A stretch of 17,097 bases of DNA, from positions 1 through 17,097 of the forward strand of contig JAHRVS010000422.1 in the NCBI GenBank assembly GCA_019090565.1. Reading direction: 5' to 3'. The first letter of the stretch is position 1. The number at the start of each line of letters is the position of its first letter. Under the pieces are notes generated by a model, which worked only from the letters and a program-made list of their open reading frames with translations, did not search any database and was not told the DNA's origin. Positions 1-8,261 of the stretch are shown here, piece by piece. This stretch comes from Gammaproteobacteria bacterium (GTDB taxonomy: Bacteria > Pseudomonadota > Gammaproteobacteria > Pseudomonadales > UBA3067). Position numbers and translations under genes: made by a program.

Positions 1-68
1 AATGCCAATACCACTGGCGCCATTTTAATTGCTTCGGGGCGAGTGCCAAACACGCTCAATACTTTCAT
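1..68 (-). CDS. wecB: UDP-N-acetylglucosamine 2-epimerase (non-hydrolysing), N-terminal fragment
   Basis: Only the first 22 codons are present; the gene continues beyond position 1. The minus strand reads MKVLSVFGTRPEAIKMAPVV, the hallmark N-terminus of non-hydrolysing UDP-GlcNAc 2-epimerases, where the GTRPEAIK segment opens the first Rossmann-like domain. The family makes UDP-ManNAc from UDP-GlcNAc in the cytoplasm for surface polysaccharide synthesis. I chose the ATG at 68 because a GGAG lies 9 nt upstream and the family consensus starts there. An in-frame ATG at 83 would add five residues (MEFRR) and has no ribosome site. The gene follows the ATPase at 294-1205 on the same strand after 225 bp, which suits a role in the same polysaccharide locus. 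Identity is firm despite the short length; completeness cannot be judged. Confidence 0.85.
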   Translation of the reverse strand, partial: MKVLSVFGTRPEAIKMAPVVLA

Positions 69-162
69 TCGTCTAAACTCCATTTCATTATTCAGCGCGC
101 ATAAAAAACAACCTTACCTTCTAGTTGTTAGCGGTATTATTCTTTAAAACCTTGCGGCCTAC

Positions 163-210
163 AGGAGGTTAATAATGTTTGATTACTTATTCATGCCCGT
201 CAGTCATTAA
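163..210 (+). other. Possible 11-codon ORF behind a consensus ribosome site
   Basis: On the plus strand, AGGAGG at 163-168 sits six bases before an ATG at 175-177, which opens an 11-codon frame (MFDYLFMPVSH) ending in TAA at 208-210. It lies between the divergent-looking 5' end of wecB and the 3' end of the ATPase gene, both on the opposite strand. No larger gene follows on the plus strand. It may be a chance match in a 225-bp spacer that otherwise shows only a weak AACCT/AGGTT inverted repeat around 149-170. Very uncertain. Confidence 0.15.
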
Positions 211-293
211 CAAAACCCTGGACTGGAAGCACCCCCATAAGCGAACCTCCACCATGAAGCTCCGAACCAATACCGCTGATTTGGTTGCTTTTT

Positions 294-1205
294 TTACTGC
301 TCTTCGCTTGATGTTGGGCCAATTCTCAAACCCCAGCCTTTGTTCAAGGCTAGGCGCACTCTTTCCAATTCTTGGCTTGGTTTTCTGTGGCGATCGATGC
401 CGCCAATATTTTTACCCTCTATTGCCGCAAGAGCGATTTCCAGAGATATTTCCTTGGCATTACTCCCAAAGGCAAGTACCAAGGCGTAATCACAAAGCGT
501 ATTAATTAATCGAGGTATTCCTGCGCTGTAATAATATATCAGCATGATCGCAGCCTGATCGAACAGCAACCTATCGGCACCGGCCACACGCAAACGATGC
601 CCTATGTAGGCCGCAGTTTCTCTGCAGCCCAACGCTTCAAGGTGGTATTCAGACGACACTCGCTGAGCCAGCTGACGAAGTGTTGGTTTGCGTAACACAC
701 TCAGTAACTCCGGCTGGCCCACGAGTATAATTTGCACCAACTGGTTTTTATCTGCATTAATATTGGATATAAGTCTTAATTCTTCGAGGGCTTTTTCTTC
801 AACATTCTGCGCCTCATCAATGATGAGCACGACACGCTTTCCCTTGCTAAATTCATCGATTAAAAAGCTCTGGACATTACGGTACAAACCTACCCGAGAA
901 AGGCCTTCATATGTGATATCAAAGGCTGTTGCAATCCACTCAAGTAAATCACCGAATGAACCATGAGCATTGTTAACCACGCCAACAGTAAGCTCATCGT
1001 AATTAATTCGTTTTAGAAGCAGCCGAACCAAGGTTGTTTTACCCGCCCCTACATCGCCCGTAATAACGGTGATACCATTTTGCTCCAAAAGCCCGTATTC
1101 CAGCATGGTAAATGCACCACTATGACGAGGTGAAAAATACAGGTAATCGGGGTCAGGTATTAGGGAGAAAGGCTTCTCTTTCAAACCAAAATGCTTGAGG
1201 TACAT
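294..1205 (-). CDS. ExeA/GspA-like AAA ATPase, XrtA (PEP-CTERM) locus type
   Basis: A 303-residue AAA ATPase of the ExeA/GspA group. The N-terminus (YLKHFGLKEKPFSLIPDP) is the usual opening of this group. Walker A is GDVGAGKTT (about 50-58), Walker B is VVLIIDEAQN (about 125-134), and a sensor-1-like LVGQPEL follows near 161-167. There is no C-terminal peptidoglycan-binding domain or clear membrane helix, so it resembles the short ATPases that accompany exosortase/exopolysaccharide loci more than GspA of type II secretion. It starts 4 nt after the stop of the kinase gene upstream, so the two are probably translationally coupled. The likely role is energy supply or assembly for polysaccharide export; that is inferred from neighbours. 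A GspA-like secretion ATPase is the alternative, but no gsp genes are visible. Confidence 0.8.
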   Translation of the reverse strand: MYLKHFGLKEKPFSLIPDPDYLYFSPRHSGAFTMLEYGLLEQNGITVITGDVGAGKTTLVRLLLKRINYDELTVGVVNNAHGSFGDLLEWIATAFDITYEGLSRVGLYRNVQSFLIDEFSKGKRVVLIIDEAQNVEEKALEELRLISNINADKNQLVQIILVGQPELLSVLRKPTLRQLAQRVSSEYHLEALGCRETAAYIGHRLRVAGADRLLFDQAAIMLIYYYSAGIPRLINTLCDYALVLAFGSNAKEISLEIALAAIEGKNIGGIDRHRKPSQELERVRLALNKGWGLRIGPTSSEEQ

Positions 1206-1209
1206 ATCG

Positions 1210-2199
1210 CTAACTAACGCCCCTAGCTTTATTCAGCACTGTGCCGATGAGGTTCGTCCCGTCAAGCAACTGTTCACACCGCTGTATGTCACTTTCGGTG
1301 GTGACGCCTTCCTCGATCACTAACATGGTGGCATCAATTGTAGGGGCAAAAAGAAGCGCATCGTCATTACGCAAAAGTGGTGGCAAATCAAAGATAATAA
1401 CTCTTGAAGGATAACGGCTGCGTAGGTCTGACACGAGGTTTTTCATGGCGGGTGAGGATAGAAGTTCAGAAGAAAAATGCCCGAGCGCTCGGCCTGGCAA
1501 AACAACAAGGCGAGGAAAGCCCGGGTTAACCAAGACATCTTCTAGCTGAGCGTTTCCCATCAGCACATCAACCAAACCACTCTCAGCATTAAACCCAAAC
1601 GACTCGTGGACAGAAGGCTCTCGCAGGTCTAGATCAACAAGCAGCACGGTGTGTGAGACCTCTCGAGACAGAGCGATAGCCAGATTGGTTGCCGTCAGCG
1701 TCTTACCTGCATTCTCCCCTGCGCTTGTAACTGCCAAGGTATTCCAACTATTTTTAGCTAAAATCTGACGTACTTTCGTTCGCAACTGCCGGTACACTTC
1801 AACCCGCTCATCACGATCAATACCTGCAATAATGCGGTTTTGATGTAACAAGGTTTCGTTGGCCACTACCGATGATGTTTTTGAGTAAACCAGCTGCCCG
1901 AGATCCGCCCCACCCGTTGAATCTTTTGGCACACAAGGGGCTGCGTTCAATTCAACGCTAGGCATCAACGGCTCTATTTTGGCAGCCTGCTTTCGCCTTG
2001 CTGCTGGCGCTTCATTCGCAGATAAGACTTCTTCGTCAGATAACTCTGCATCGAGCAAGAATATTTCCGGAAAAGCATCCTTATCAATTTGCCCGTTTTC
2101 CGAAACGGGCATTGATGAAAAATCATGGCCTGGCGTTTGGCCAATACTGCCCTGACGCTGCCGCCTCGCTTGCTCAATCGCCTGTTCTATTTTATCCAC
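1210..2199 (-). CDS. CpsD/CapB-family P-loop ATPase (exopolysaccharide tyrosine autokinase homologue)
   Basis: A 329-residue cytoplasmic ATPase of the BY-kinase/CpsD family, the partner of Wzz-type chain-length proteins in polysaccharide polymerisation and export. Residues 1-125 are a variable, polar N-terminal arm. The nucleotide fold follows: Walker A SAGENAGKT (159-167), Walker A' VLLVDLDLREP (185-195) and Walker B VIIFDLPP (267-274). The start is GTG at 2199; the ribosome site is weak (AGGT about 13 nt upstream). The C-terminus ends LNKARGVS and lacks the tyrosine-rich tail that BY-kinases autophosphorylate, so kinase activity is uncertain. It is followed after 4 nt by the AAA ATPase and preceded, 210 bp upstream, by the chain-length determinant. 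The layout matches XrtA-type exopolysaccharide loci. Family assignment is firm; autokinase function is not. Confidence 0.82.
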   Translation of the reverse strand: MDKIEQAIEQARRQRQGSIGQTPGHDFSSMPVSENGQIDKDAFPEIFLLDAELSDEEVLSANEAPAARRKQAAKIEPLMPSVELNAAPCVPKDSTGGADLGQLVYSKTSSVVANETLLHQNRIIAGIDRDERVEVYRQLRTKVRQILAKNSWNTLAVTSAGENAGKTLTATNLAIALSREVSHTVLLVDLDLREPSVHESFGFNAESGLVDVLMGNAQLEDVLVNPGFPRLVVLPGRALGHFSSELLSSPAMKNLVSDLRSRYPSRVIIFDLPPLLRNDDALLFAPTIDATMLVIEEGVTTESDIQRCEQLLDGTNLIGTVLNKARGVS

Positions 2200-2409
2200 G
2201 CGCTACGCTACCTATCATCGTTGCATTTGTTTTAGGAGTTCAAAAATACACGCTCCCACTGCTGCGGTCGCCGGCGCTAAACTCAAACACCCGCATAACA
2301 CGGAGGAGTTAAGTTCGCCTTTTAGTTACTACTTACACTTGTACTTTTATCTCTATGAATCAGAGGGTATCTTTTAATCTGCACCCCTAATTTCAACCTC
2401 AGCAACCAA

Positions 2410-4032
2410 TCAATCCAGCCCAATGTTACTCATTAGAGAGTACCACCACACATCCAAGGGTTGGTAAGCAAAATGAACAAGCAGGAGAAGCAAGATAACC
2501 GCCGCTCCACCACTGAGCAATAGCTTAATGCGCAATTTCTTGGCATTATTTTTGTCATCATCGTTGTTCAAATAAGGTACTACCGCCAAGAGCGGTACAG
2601 CGCTTACTCTTTGCAATTGGCCGGCGCCGTATATCGCTTTATCTATGCTCTCGAAAAGAAATCCACTCCCCGCACCCACGGCCACTGCGAGCAGAAAGCT
2701 CAAAAGAATAATCGCCATTCTATTAGGGCTTTGCGGATTAAGGGGCAAGCTGGGAGGCTCAATCAGCGTGAACCGCTCACCCTTACGGTCTTTCTCCAGA
2801 TTTTGAGATACTTCCGCTTCTCGCTGCTTTAGGCGGAGGTCTTGGTACTTCGCTTGGGCCGTATTGTACTCTCGCGTAATGCTCTGGTATTCCTGCTCTA
2901 CAGCTGGCGCCCTTTTTAGCAATGATTCGTACTCAATTATTTTGCGCTGTAGTTGGGCCTGCCTGAGCCGCAAACCGTTTGATTCTGAATCAATGGCTTT
3001 GATTTGCGTATCGAGCATCACATAAGCAGGATTGTTAGCCAACATCTCGTTTTGCTGCTCAACAAGCTGTGACTTTAAAGTAGCTATATCACGCTGAAGA
3101 CGAATAACATCGGGGTGCAAATCGGTATAGACCAATATTAATGACCGATATTTTGACTGCATGGCCTTAAGGTTATCCTCATCGCTTAGTACAAGCTCCC
3201 CCGTACTCAACACCCTCGGCGCTGTGGGGTTTAACTGAAGTAATTCAGCAGAAAACTCAATTCGATTTCTTTTTAACTGCTGAAGGCGAAGGTCAACATC
3301 TGAAATCTCCCGCTCAATCCGCTCTACTTTACTGAGATTAAACTGATGGAGCTCAGGCAAGGCACCTTGGTTTAACGCCTTAAAATCGGCAAGCCGTGCC
3401 TCCAACGCCAACAGCTCACCGTTGAGCGCTTTGGACTGCGCAGCCAAGAACTCAGCCGCGCTTGCCGCCCGATCGCTACGCGCCCTGAGGTTGGTATCCA
3501 GATAAAGTGTTACCAGCTCATTCGTGACTTTCTGCGCGACAGAGGCGCTACCGTCATCAAAAGCAAGCGTAAATGCAATGGTCGCTTCAGCCGCCCGGCC
3601 ACTTCGCGGGTCAATAATATCGGCGCTGACTAAGTCAAGCTTCACGTTTTGACTAAACAGCTGTGCCAGCTCGCTTCTCGGCAACCGTGATTCCGTATCA
3701 TTTTGCCCATACAAACCATATTTAGAGACCACTTTTTCAATGTGGTCTGCAGTCATAACTCTCTGAGTGATCACTTGAATCTGCTGCGCGGCAAAACTAG
3801 TCACTGTTGAGCGGACTAAATCGCGAGGAATTTCCTGCTCTTCAATAAGTATTGTTGCAGAGGAACGGTATATGGCCGGCAGGCTCAGCGCAATGACGAC
3901 ACCTAAGAAAAAGACAAGCGCCGCTGGTAAAAGCATATGAAGACGCCTGCGTTTTGCGACTGCCCAGTATTCAGCAGCGGATCGCCCTTGGTCGTCGAAA
4001 TCGTACGCCTGTTGCATCACGTTACTATTCAT
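2410..4032 (-). CDS. GNVR/Wzz-type polysaccharide chain-length determinant
   Basis: A 540-residue inner-membrane protein of the Wzz/GNVR family, which controls the chain length of surface polysaccharide. A cytoplasmic N-terminus (about 1-30) precedes a membrane helix at about 32-53. A Wzz domain (ATILIEEQEIP near 59-69) and a long periplasmic coiled-coil stretch with heptad-rich Leu/Gln/Arg follow to about residue 410. The Pro-rich PPSLPLNPQSPNR segment (about 426-438) leads into a second helix (about 438-460). A further hydrophobic segment at about 504-523 gives an extra C-terminal helix, which is unusual for classical Wzz but common in the long EpsF-like group. The kinase domain is encoded separately just downstream, so this is the split Wzz plus CpsD arrangement. 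The ATG at 4032 has no clear ribosome site. No outer-membrane export (Wza-like) gene is beside it in this window. Confidence 0.85.
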   Translation of the reverse strand: MNSNVMQQAYDFDDQGRSAAEYWAVAKRRRLHMLLPAALVFFLGVVIALSLPAIYRSSATILIEEQEIPRDLVRSTVTSFAAQQIQVITQRVMTADHIEKVVSKYGLYGQNDTESRLPRSELAQLFSQNVKLDLVSADIIDPRSGRAAEATIAFTLAFDDGSASVAQKVTNELVTLYLDTNLRARSDRAASAAEFLAAQSKALNGELLALEARLADFKALNQGALPELHQFNLSKVERIEREISDVDLRLQQLKRNRIEFSAELLQLNPTAPRVLSTGELVLSDEDNLKAMQSKYRSLILVYTDLHPDVIRLQRDIATLKSQLVEQQNEMLANNPAYVMLDTQIKAIDSESNGLRLRQAQLQRKIIEYESLLKRAPAVEQEYQSITREYNTAQAKYQDLRLKQREAEVSQNLEKDRKGERFTLIEPPSLPLNPQSPNRMAIILLSFLLAVAVGAGSGFLFESIDKAIYGAGQLQRVSAVPLLAVVPYLNNDDDKNNAKKLRIKLLLSGGAAVILLLLLVHFAYQPLDVWWYSLMSNIGLD

Positions 4033-4247
4033 ATAAAAAATTCACTGGGATTAATGCAACACTAAAAGTGGGTTTATTATTGAAACTAGTCAAAAGACAC
4101 CAATACTTTCGATCGTCATGTATAGACCTCGTCTCACTTTTAAAGCACGCCCTTACACTAGGTTCACAACCACACCATGTAACATAAAACTACAGCATTT
4201 TTGTTGCATGAGGGGCTACTAGATAAGGGCGAGCAGAACTCGACAAA

Positions 4248-4715
4248 CTAGGCTTTTTGGCCTAAGTTTCTCTTGCGCCCAGTGATACCTAGCGCCACTA
4301 ATACACTACCAAACAGCCAAGCTGCTGCAGGAATAGGAACAGCGGTTAGAGCAAGGTTATAACTTCCTCCACCAGGACCCATTACATACAAGGTATAATC
4401 AGTATTTTGACTGACGTTAAAGAAGCCATCTAGTGCTGACGACTGATCAAAGATTTCCGCTTGACCACTACTCAATACGTAGAAGCTATCTGCTCCCGTA
4501 TTTTGATTGCCAGACAAATTAAGACCTGTCACGCCACTACCGGTTGTAAAACTGTATTCATTTACACCCGCATAGAAGTTAGACTCATTACACGTATTTC
4601 CATTACCAAGCACGCCATTGCACGAAGCAACCGCAGCACTGGCACCGCTTGAGGCAAACATCCCTACAGAAAGCAGACCCGCCATCAGCATCGAACTTTT
4701 TACTACCCTTTTCAT
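4248..4715 (-). CDS. PEP-CTERM (VPIPA-type) secreted protein, exosortase substrate
   Basis: A 155-residue exported protein. Residues 1-27 form a Sec signal peptide (KR, hydrophobic core, ASA). The mature part is Gly/Ser/Asn-rich with two Cys (ASCNGVLGNGNTCN), which could form a disulfide. The C-terminus carries the tripartite exosortase sorting signal: the motif VPIPAAAWLF (about 127-136), a transmembrane helix, and the basic end GRKR. This is the VPLPA variant of PEP-CTERM. Exosortases cut at this motif and pass the protein to the cell surface or biofilm matrix. The ATG at 4715 has an excellent AAGGAG site 7 nt upstream. It is divergent from nothing and sits 215 bp upstream of the chain-length gene on the same strand, so it may be matrix protein for that polysaccharide. 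The mature domain is not one I recognise. Confidence 0.85.
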   Translation of the reverse strand: MKRVVKSSMLMAGLLSVGMFASSGASAAVASCNGVLGNGNTCNESNFYAGVNEYSFTTGSGVTGLNLSGNQNTGADSFYVLSSGQAEIFDQSSALDGFFNVSQNTDYTLYVMGPGGGSYNLALTAVPIPAAAWLFGSVLVALGITGRKRNLGQKA

Positions 4716-5576
4716 TTCATGCTCCTTTCTAATTATAGGCTTTCATCTGTCTTAACTTTCAATGGTATACAACTGTGAAAATCAAACAAATGACCATAGC
4801 ATTTTCATTAATGTCACCCACTAGAGATATCTTCATTTGCCATTACGAATGGTTAACGAAGGAAATCAGCAGTACATGACCGTTTTCACGCCGCTCTGTA
4901 TCGAAAAAACCTGAGTGGCTCTGTTACTACAGGACCCTTCGCACCAACTCACCACAGCAGGCAAAGCCAATACTAGCAACCTGAATACATTTCACACAAT
5001 AGTTTCACGTAAAATAATCTGCCTTGTCAGCTACAAACACGTGTTAGATTCAATTTCATGTTAACACTGAGAAATCAAGTGCTGCAGGACATAAATACGC
5101 CTTAGTATTATCGGCAGCAATAATGACATAACAATGACATTAATCTAGAACTTCGCTGCGACAAGTTGAAAGCAATTGCACAGCAATATCTTCCGGTATA
5201 CCTTGGCCGACGCAGCATACCGCACCACTGAAAAATTGCAATGCAACTTTCACTTCGGTCGCAACCAAACAAAACATGCCCTAAAAGAGGGAGCCCAGTC
5301 ACACTCACTACAAAGGGGAAGAGGATGCACTCAACGCCAAGAAAATATTCCAAACCAGTAGGCTCGACAAACAGCGCCCTAACCTATTGCGCAGCACCCA
5401 CATGAGTTGCTGTAGGGCACCGCTCAGGAAGGAGTTTTCACGCGGTGGTTAGGGCTGTTATAAAGTGATCATGCATATATTCCCCGTACCTGAGCCCTCA
5501 CGCACAGCTTACCCATTTGCACCTCAGTACGGAGTTTCCTTGCTCCCACACAAAACCCCAACTCCAAGACCCATAT
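4716..5576. other. Long intergenic region, 861 bp, no convincing gene
   Basis: No open frame here has family-like composition; short frames on both strands near 5108-5361 have no good ribosome site and no recognisable protein. Visible content is the AAGGAG site of the PEP-CTERM gene at the left end, a 10-bp palindrome AACACGTGTT at 5036-5045, and a structured inverted repeat at 5370-5459 (listed separately). The region separates the exopolysaccharide block from the RND exporter, so it must contain the PEP-CTERM promoter and the 3' end of the exporter transcript. I could not place a reliable promoter: a TATAAT at about 4734-4739 is too close to the start codon for the transcript to keep its ribosome site. 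Confidence 0.5.
5370..5459. repeat. Structured inverted repeat with possible three-way junction
   Basis: An outer stem pairs AACAG plus CCCTAACC (5370-5374 and 5377-5384) with GGTTAGGGCTGTT (5447-5459), 13 pairs with a 2-nt bulge. Inside it, CAGCA (5392-5396) can pair with TGCTG (5408-5412), and ACCGC (5419-5423) with GCGGT (5442-5446). The result is a three-way junction. It lies 117 nt beyond the stop codon of the RND exporter, in the orientation of that transcript, but the fold is available to both strands. There is no T-tract, so it is not a standard terminator. It could be a 3' UTR element, a small RNA, or a small palindromic repeat family. Confidence 0.4.
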
Positions 5577-7892
5577 CTACTGCAAAGGTTCTTCTGAAGA
5601 AGCGCCTTGACTAGATTTGGAGTCAAACCAATTCAACAGTGCAGGCAACAAAAAGAACGTTACCAGTAGCGCAGCACCAATCGTCATACTTGTGAGTATC
5701 CCCATTTCCATATTGGGTTTGAAGGAAGAGAAACCCAACGTGGCAAACCCCGTCATCAAAATGATCGAGGTGACTAGGATGGCGCTAGCAACTCGCGAAA
5801 AAGCATAGTCAACACTTTGCTCAAAGCCGTAGCCAAGGTGGCCTTTAGCCCGCTGGTACTTGCTTAAAAAATGCACCGTATCATCGATCATCAAACCCAA
5901 ACCAATTACCGACACACTCGATGCAATCAGACCCACCTCACCGACTACCATCCCCCATATACCAAACGTAACAATCAGCGGCACAATATTGGGGATGATG
6001 CTCAACAAGCCCAGCCTCACGCTTTTTAGCGCGACCACCAAACACAAAGATATCAACGCAATAGCCAGCACCATGCCTGTAGTCATACTGGATATCGTGC
6101 GAAACGTGATTTTCGCAAACATGTAATCAGGTCCCGTTACACTTGCTGAAAACCATTCGGGCGTATTGTGCTCAACCCAGTCATCGATGCGACGTGTCAG
6201 ATTGATGAGCTGCTTACTTTTAAGCGTATCAAGCTGAATGCGCAGATTACTGGTACTTTTGTTGTAATCGATTTGGTTGTTCAGATCCATTCCGAAGGGC
6301 AAAGAAAACTCAAACAACAACAAGTTCTGCCCCACCATTTCTTTACTGTCGGGGATTTGGTAATAGGCAGGGTCATCGTAATTCAGCATTCGATTAATTT
6401 GCTTCACAACATCGCTGAAGGCATTGACATGTTTGATTTCTGGCTGCTGTTCTAGCCAGCTCTTAAATTCATCGAGTTTTTTTAGGTACTCAGGCTCGAT
6501 TATGCCATTCTCACCTCGACTGAACACGGTGTAATTAAGGCTCATTACACCGGTCATATTCTCATTAACATAATTTATTTCCTGTCGAGCTTCGAGCTTC
6601 TCCGCCAGAAACTCAAACAACATGTCGTTTAGTTCGTTTGTTGAGGCTGCCCATGCTAAAAAGCCAGTGCTGACCAAAACTGCTATGCCAAACGCATTCA
6701 CATACTTGTTCACCCATTCAGACAAAACCTCAGCCCAATGCGGCCTCCCCTCGTTCGCATCGTCGCTAATGTGGGAAAAAAACATCATGAATGACGGCAA
6801 AAACCAAATACTGAATACAAATGCCGCTACCACCCCAATCGCGACCATGTTGCCCATATCTCGTATCGGGGGCGACTCATTAAAATTAAGACTCAGGAAA
6901 CCGATTACCGTAGTAAGAGAGGTAAGGAAGATGGGCTGAAGGTTAATCTCAAGCGCGGTTTCCATCGCTTTTTTCTGCGGCTTACCAAGCTTTAGCTCAT
7001 GGAAATAACTGATCAATAGATGAACGCTATCCGCCACCGCCAAGGTCAATATAATCAAAGGGGATGAGCTGGCCACCGATGACATAGGGATACCGAGAGC
7101 CAAACCAAAACCCACTCCCAATACTGATGAAATCAGAACAACAATCATCGTGCCAAACATTGCACTAAAGGAGCGCAGAAACGCCCATAAGAACAAGATA
7201 AGCAGAATGAACATCCCAGGTATCAGGGTGCTGGCATCAAGCATGGCCGCTTCCATAAAGCCTCGGTTTATTTTTAGCTGACCAGTGGTAAAGAACGTTG
7301 CCTCAGGAAACTCGACTTTAAGCTTATCTATGATTTCATCGACATAGTCCACCGCTTCAAACTGGGCTGAGCCATTGTCATCATCAGGGACTTGAACCGT
7401 GATATTTAGCGCTGTGTGACTGGCATCATCGGAGATCAAATACCCCTCTAGCGCTGGCTCGGCTAACGCGAACTTTCGCTTTTTACTCAAGGCTTCATCA
7501 CTTAAATTCAACGCGTCTTCAAAAAGAGACTCAACAAATATCTCGTCCCCTTCGACGCTGATATATTGAAAATTACTTAGCGAGTCTACCCGGGTAGAAT
7601 ATGGCGTCTTCCAGGCTTCTTCCGTGAACCTTTCTACTAGATGCAAAGCAGGCTTGTTAAAAACCGTTTTCGTACCCGGCTTAATCACAACAAAAACATT
7701 GTCGCTTTTACCATAACGCCTCTGAAAGTCATCAAAGACCTTCAGTTGCGGGTTTTGCTCACTGAAAAAATAGCGGTAGTCCGTGGTAAATGTGAATGAG
7801 GTAAACCCCAGTGTACCCAGGCAAAAAATGGCCAAGCTTATAAGGCTTACCAATTTCGGGTGCTCTAGCACCCAATTAAAAGAACGATTCAT
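5577..7892 (-). CDS. RND superfamily (MMPL/COG1033-type) exporter
   Basis: A 771-residue inner-membrane transporter of the RND superfamily, in the shorter group with two six-helix halves. Helix 1 (about 11-33) is followed by a large periplasmic domain (about 35-215), then a run of helices with DSVHLLISY near residue 287. A second periplasmic domain (about 425-600) and a second helix bundle with LGLMIDDTVHFLSKY near 665-672 follow. Those paired acidic/His membrane motifs are the proton-relay signature of this family. Members export lipids, sterol- or hopanoid-like compounds or other hydrophobic molecules; the substrate cannot be read from sequence. I prefer the ATG at 7892 (MNRSFNWVLEHP) with a GAGAG just upstream; a TTG at 7904 would add four residues. 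No periplasmic adaptor or outer-membrane channel gene is adjacent. A MITE-like repeat lies 45 bp upstream of the start. Confidence 0.85.
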   Translation of the reverse strand: MNRSFNWVLEHPKLVSLISLAIFCLGTLGFTSFTFTTDYRYFFSEQNPQLKVFDDFQRRYGKSDNVFVVIKPGTKTVFNKPALHLVERFTEEAWKTPYSTRVDSLSNFQYISVEGDEIFVESLFEDALNLSDEALSKKRKFALAEPALEGYLISDDASHTALNITVQVPDDDNGSAQFEAVDYVDEIIDKLKVEFPEATFFTTGQLKINRGFMEAAMLDASTLIPGMFILLILFLWAFLRSFSAMFGTMIVVLISSVLGVGFGLALGIPMSSVASSSPLIILTLAVADSVHLLISYFHELKLGKPQKKAMETALEINLQPIFLTSLTTVIGFLSLNFNESPPIRDMGNMVAIGVVAAFVFSIWFLPSFMMFFSHISDDANEGRPHWAEVLSEWVNKYVNAFGIAVLVSTGFLAWAASTNELNDMLFEFLAEKLEARQEINYVNENMTGVMSLNYTVFSRGENGIIEPEYLKKLDEFKSWLEQQPEIKHVNAFSDVVKQINRMLNYDDPAYYQIPDSKEMVGQNLLLFEFSLPFGMDLNNQIDYNKSTSNLRIQLDTLKSKQLINLTRRIDDWVEHNTPEWFSASVTGPDYMFAKITFRTISSMTTGMVLAIALISLCLVVALKSVRLGLLSIIPNIVPLIVTFGIWGMVVGEVGLIASSVSVIGLGLMIDDTVHFLSKYQRAKGHLGYGFEQSVDYAFSRVASAILVTSIILMTGFATLGFSSFKPNMEMGILTSMTIGAALLVTFFLLPALLNWFDSKSSQGASSEEPLQ

Positions 7893-7936
7893 GCTCACTC
7901 TCAAATAAAAAATTATTTTTAGCCAGCCTCCACTAA

Positions 7937-8070
7937 CAGGCTGTTGGAATTCTACCGATTAGGCCTCTACGGCGTAGAAATTAGGCTAAAACGCCAATTT
8001 CTACGCATAAACTCCGCTTTCGCTTGTTTTATCTTGCACCCATCTCGACTCAGCGGATGTCAGCAGCACA
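7937..8070. repeat. MITE-like element, copy A
   Basis: A 134-bp element with imperfect terminal inverted repeats. The left end is CAGGCTGTTGGAATTC (7937-7952); the right end (about 8047-8070) is a decayed reverse complement. The body aligns in direct orientation with copy B at 15347-15484, including the shared core AACTCCGCTTT and the following CGCT..TTTT..CTT pattern. Copy A also holds a strong internal hairpin: GCGTAGAAATT (7972-7982) pairs with AATTTCTACGC (7996-8006), extended by GGC/GCC around a 6-nt loop. No coding capacity. The well-conserved end faces the RND exporter start, 45 bp away. This is a non-autonomous repeat by structure; the mobilising transposase is not in the window. Confidence 0.65.
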
Positions 8071-8261
8071 CTAAAGAAACGAACAAAACCAAGGGAGCCA
8101 AGCGCTTAGCGTTCACAGGTTTAGATCTCATGCTCTCTCGCTTTTATCGTTACAAAAAAAAAGGCTCAGTCTGCCCTCTTACCCCAAAAAAAACTAGCTT
8201 CTACTATCATTAATAACAAGGCCATTCTTAAGTTTGGGCGATATATGAAGGGCACTTCTAA

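Noticed and set aside
4732..4762. TTGAAA and TATAAT promoter for the PEP-CTERM gene
   Set aside because: Transcription would begin at or after the ribosome site, and the spacer is 19 bp.
5108..5361. Overlapping short frames on both strands
   Set aside because: No ribosome site and no protein-like composition; read as chance frames in the intergenic region.
5370..5459. attC-like integron recombination site (CCCTAAC at one end, GTTAGGG at the other)
   Set aside because: The end bases do not fit the RYYYAAC/GTTRRRY consensus, the stem extends too far outward, and there is no integrase or gene cassette nearby.
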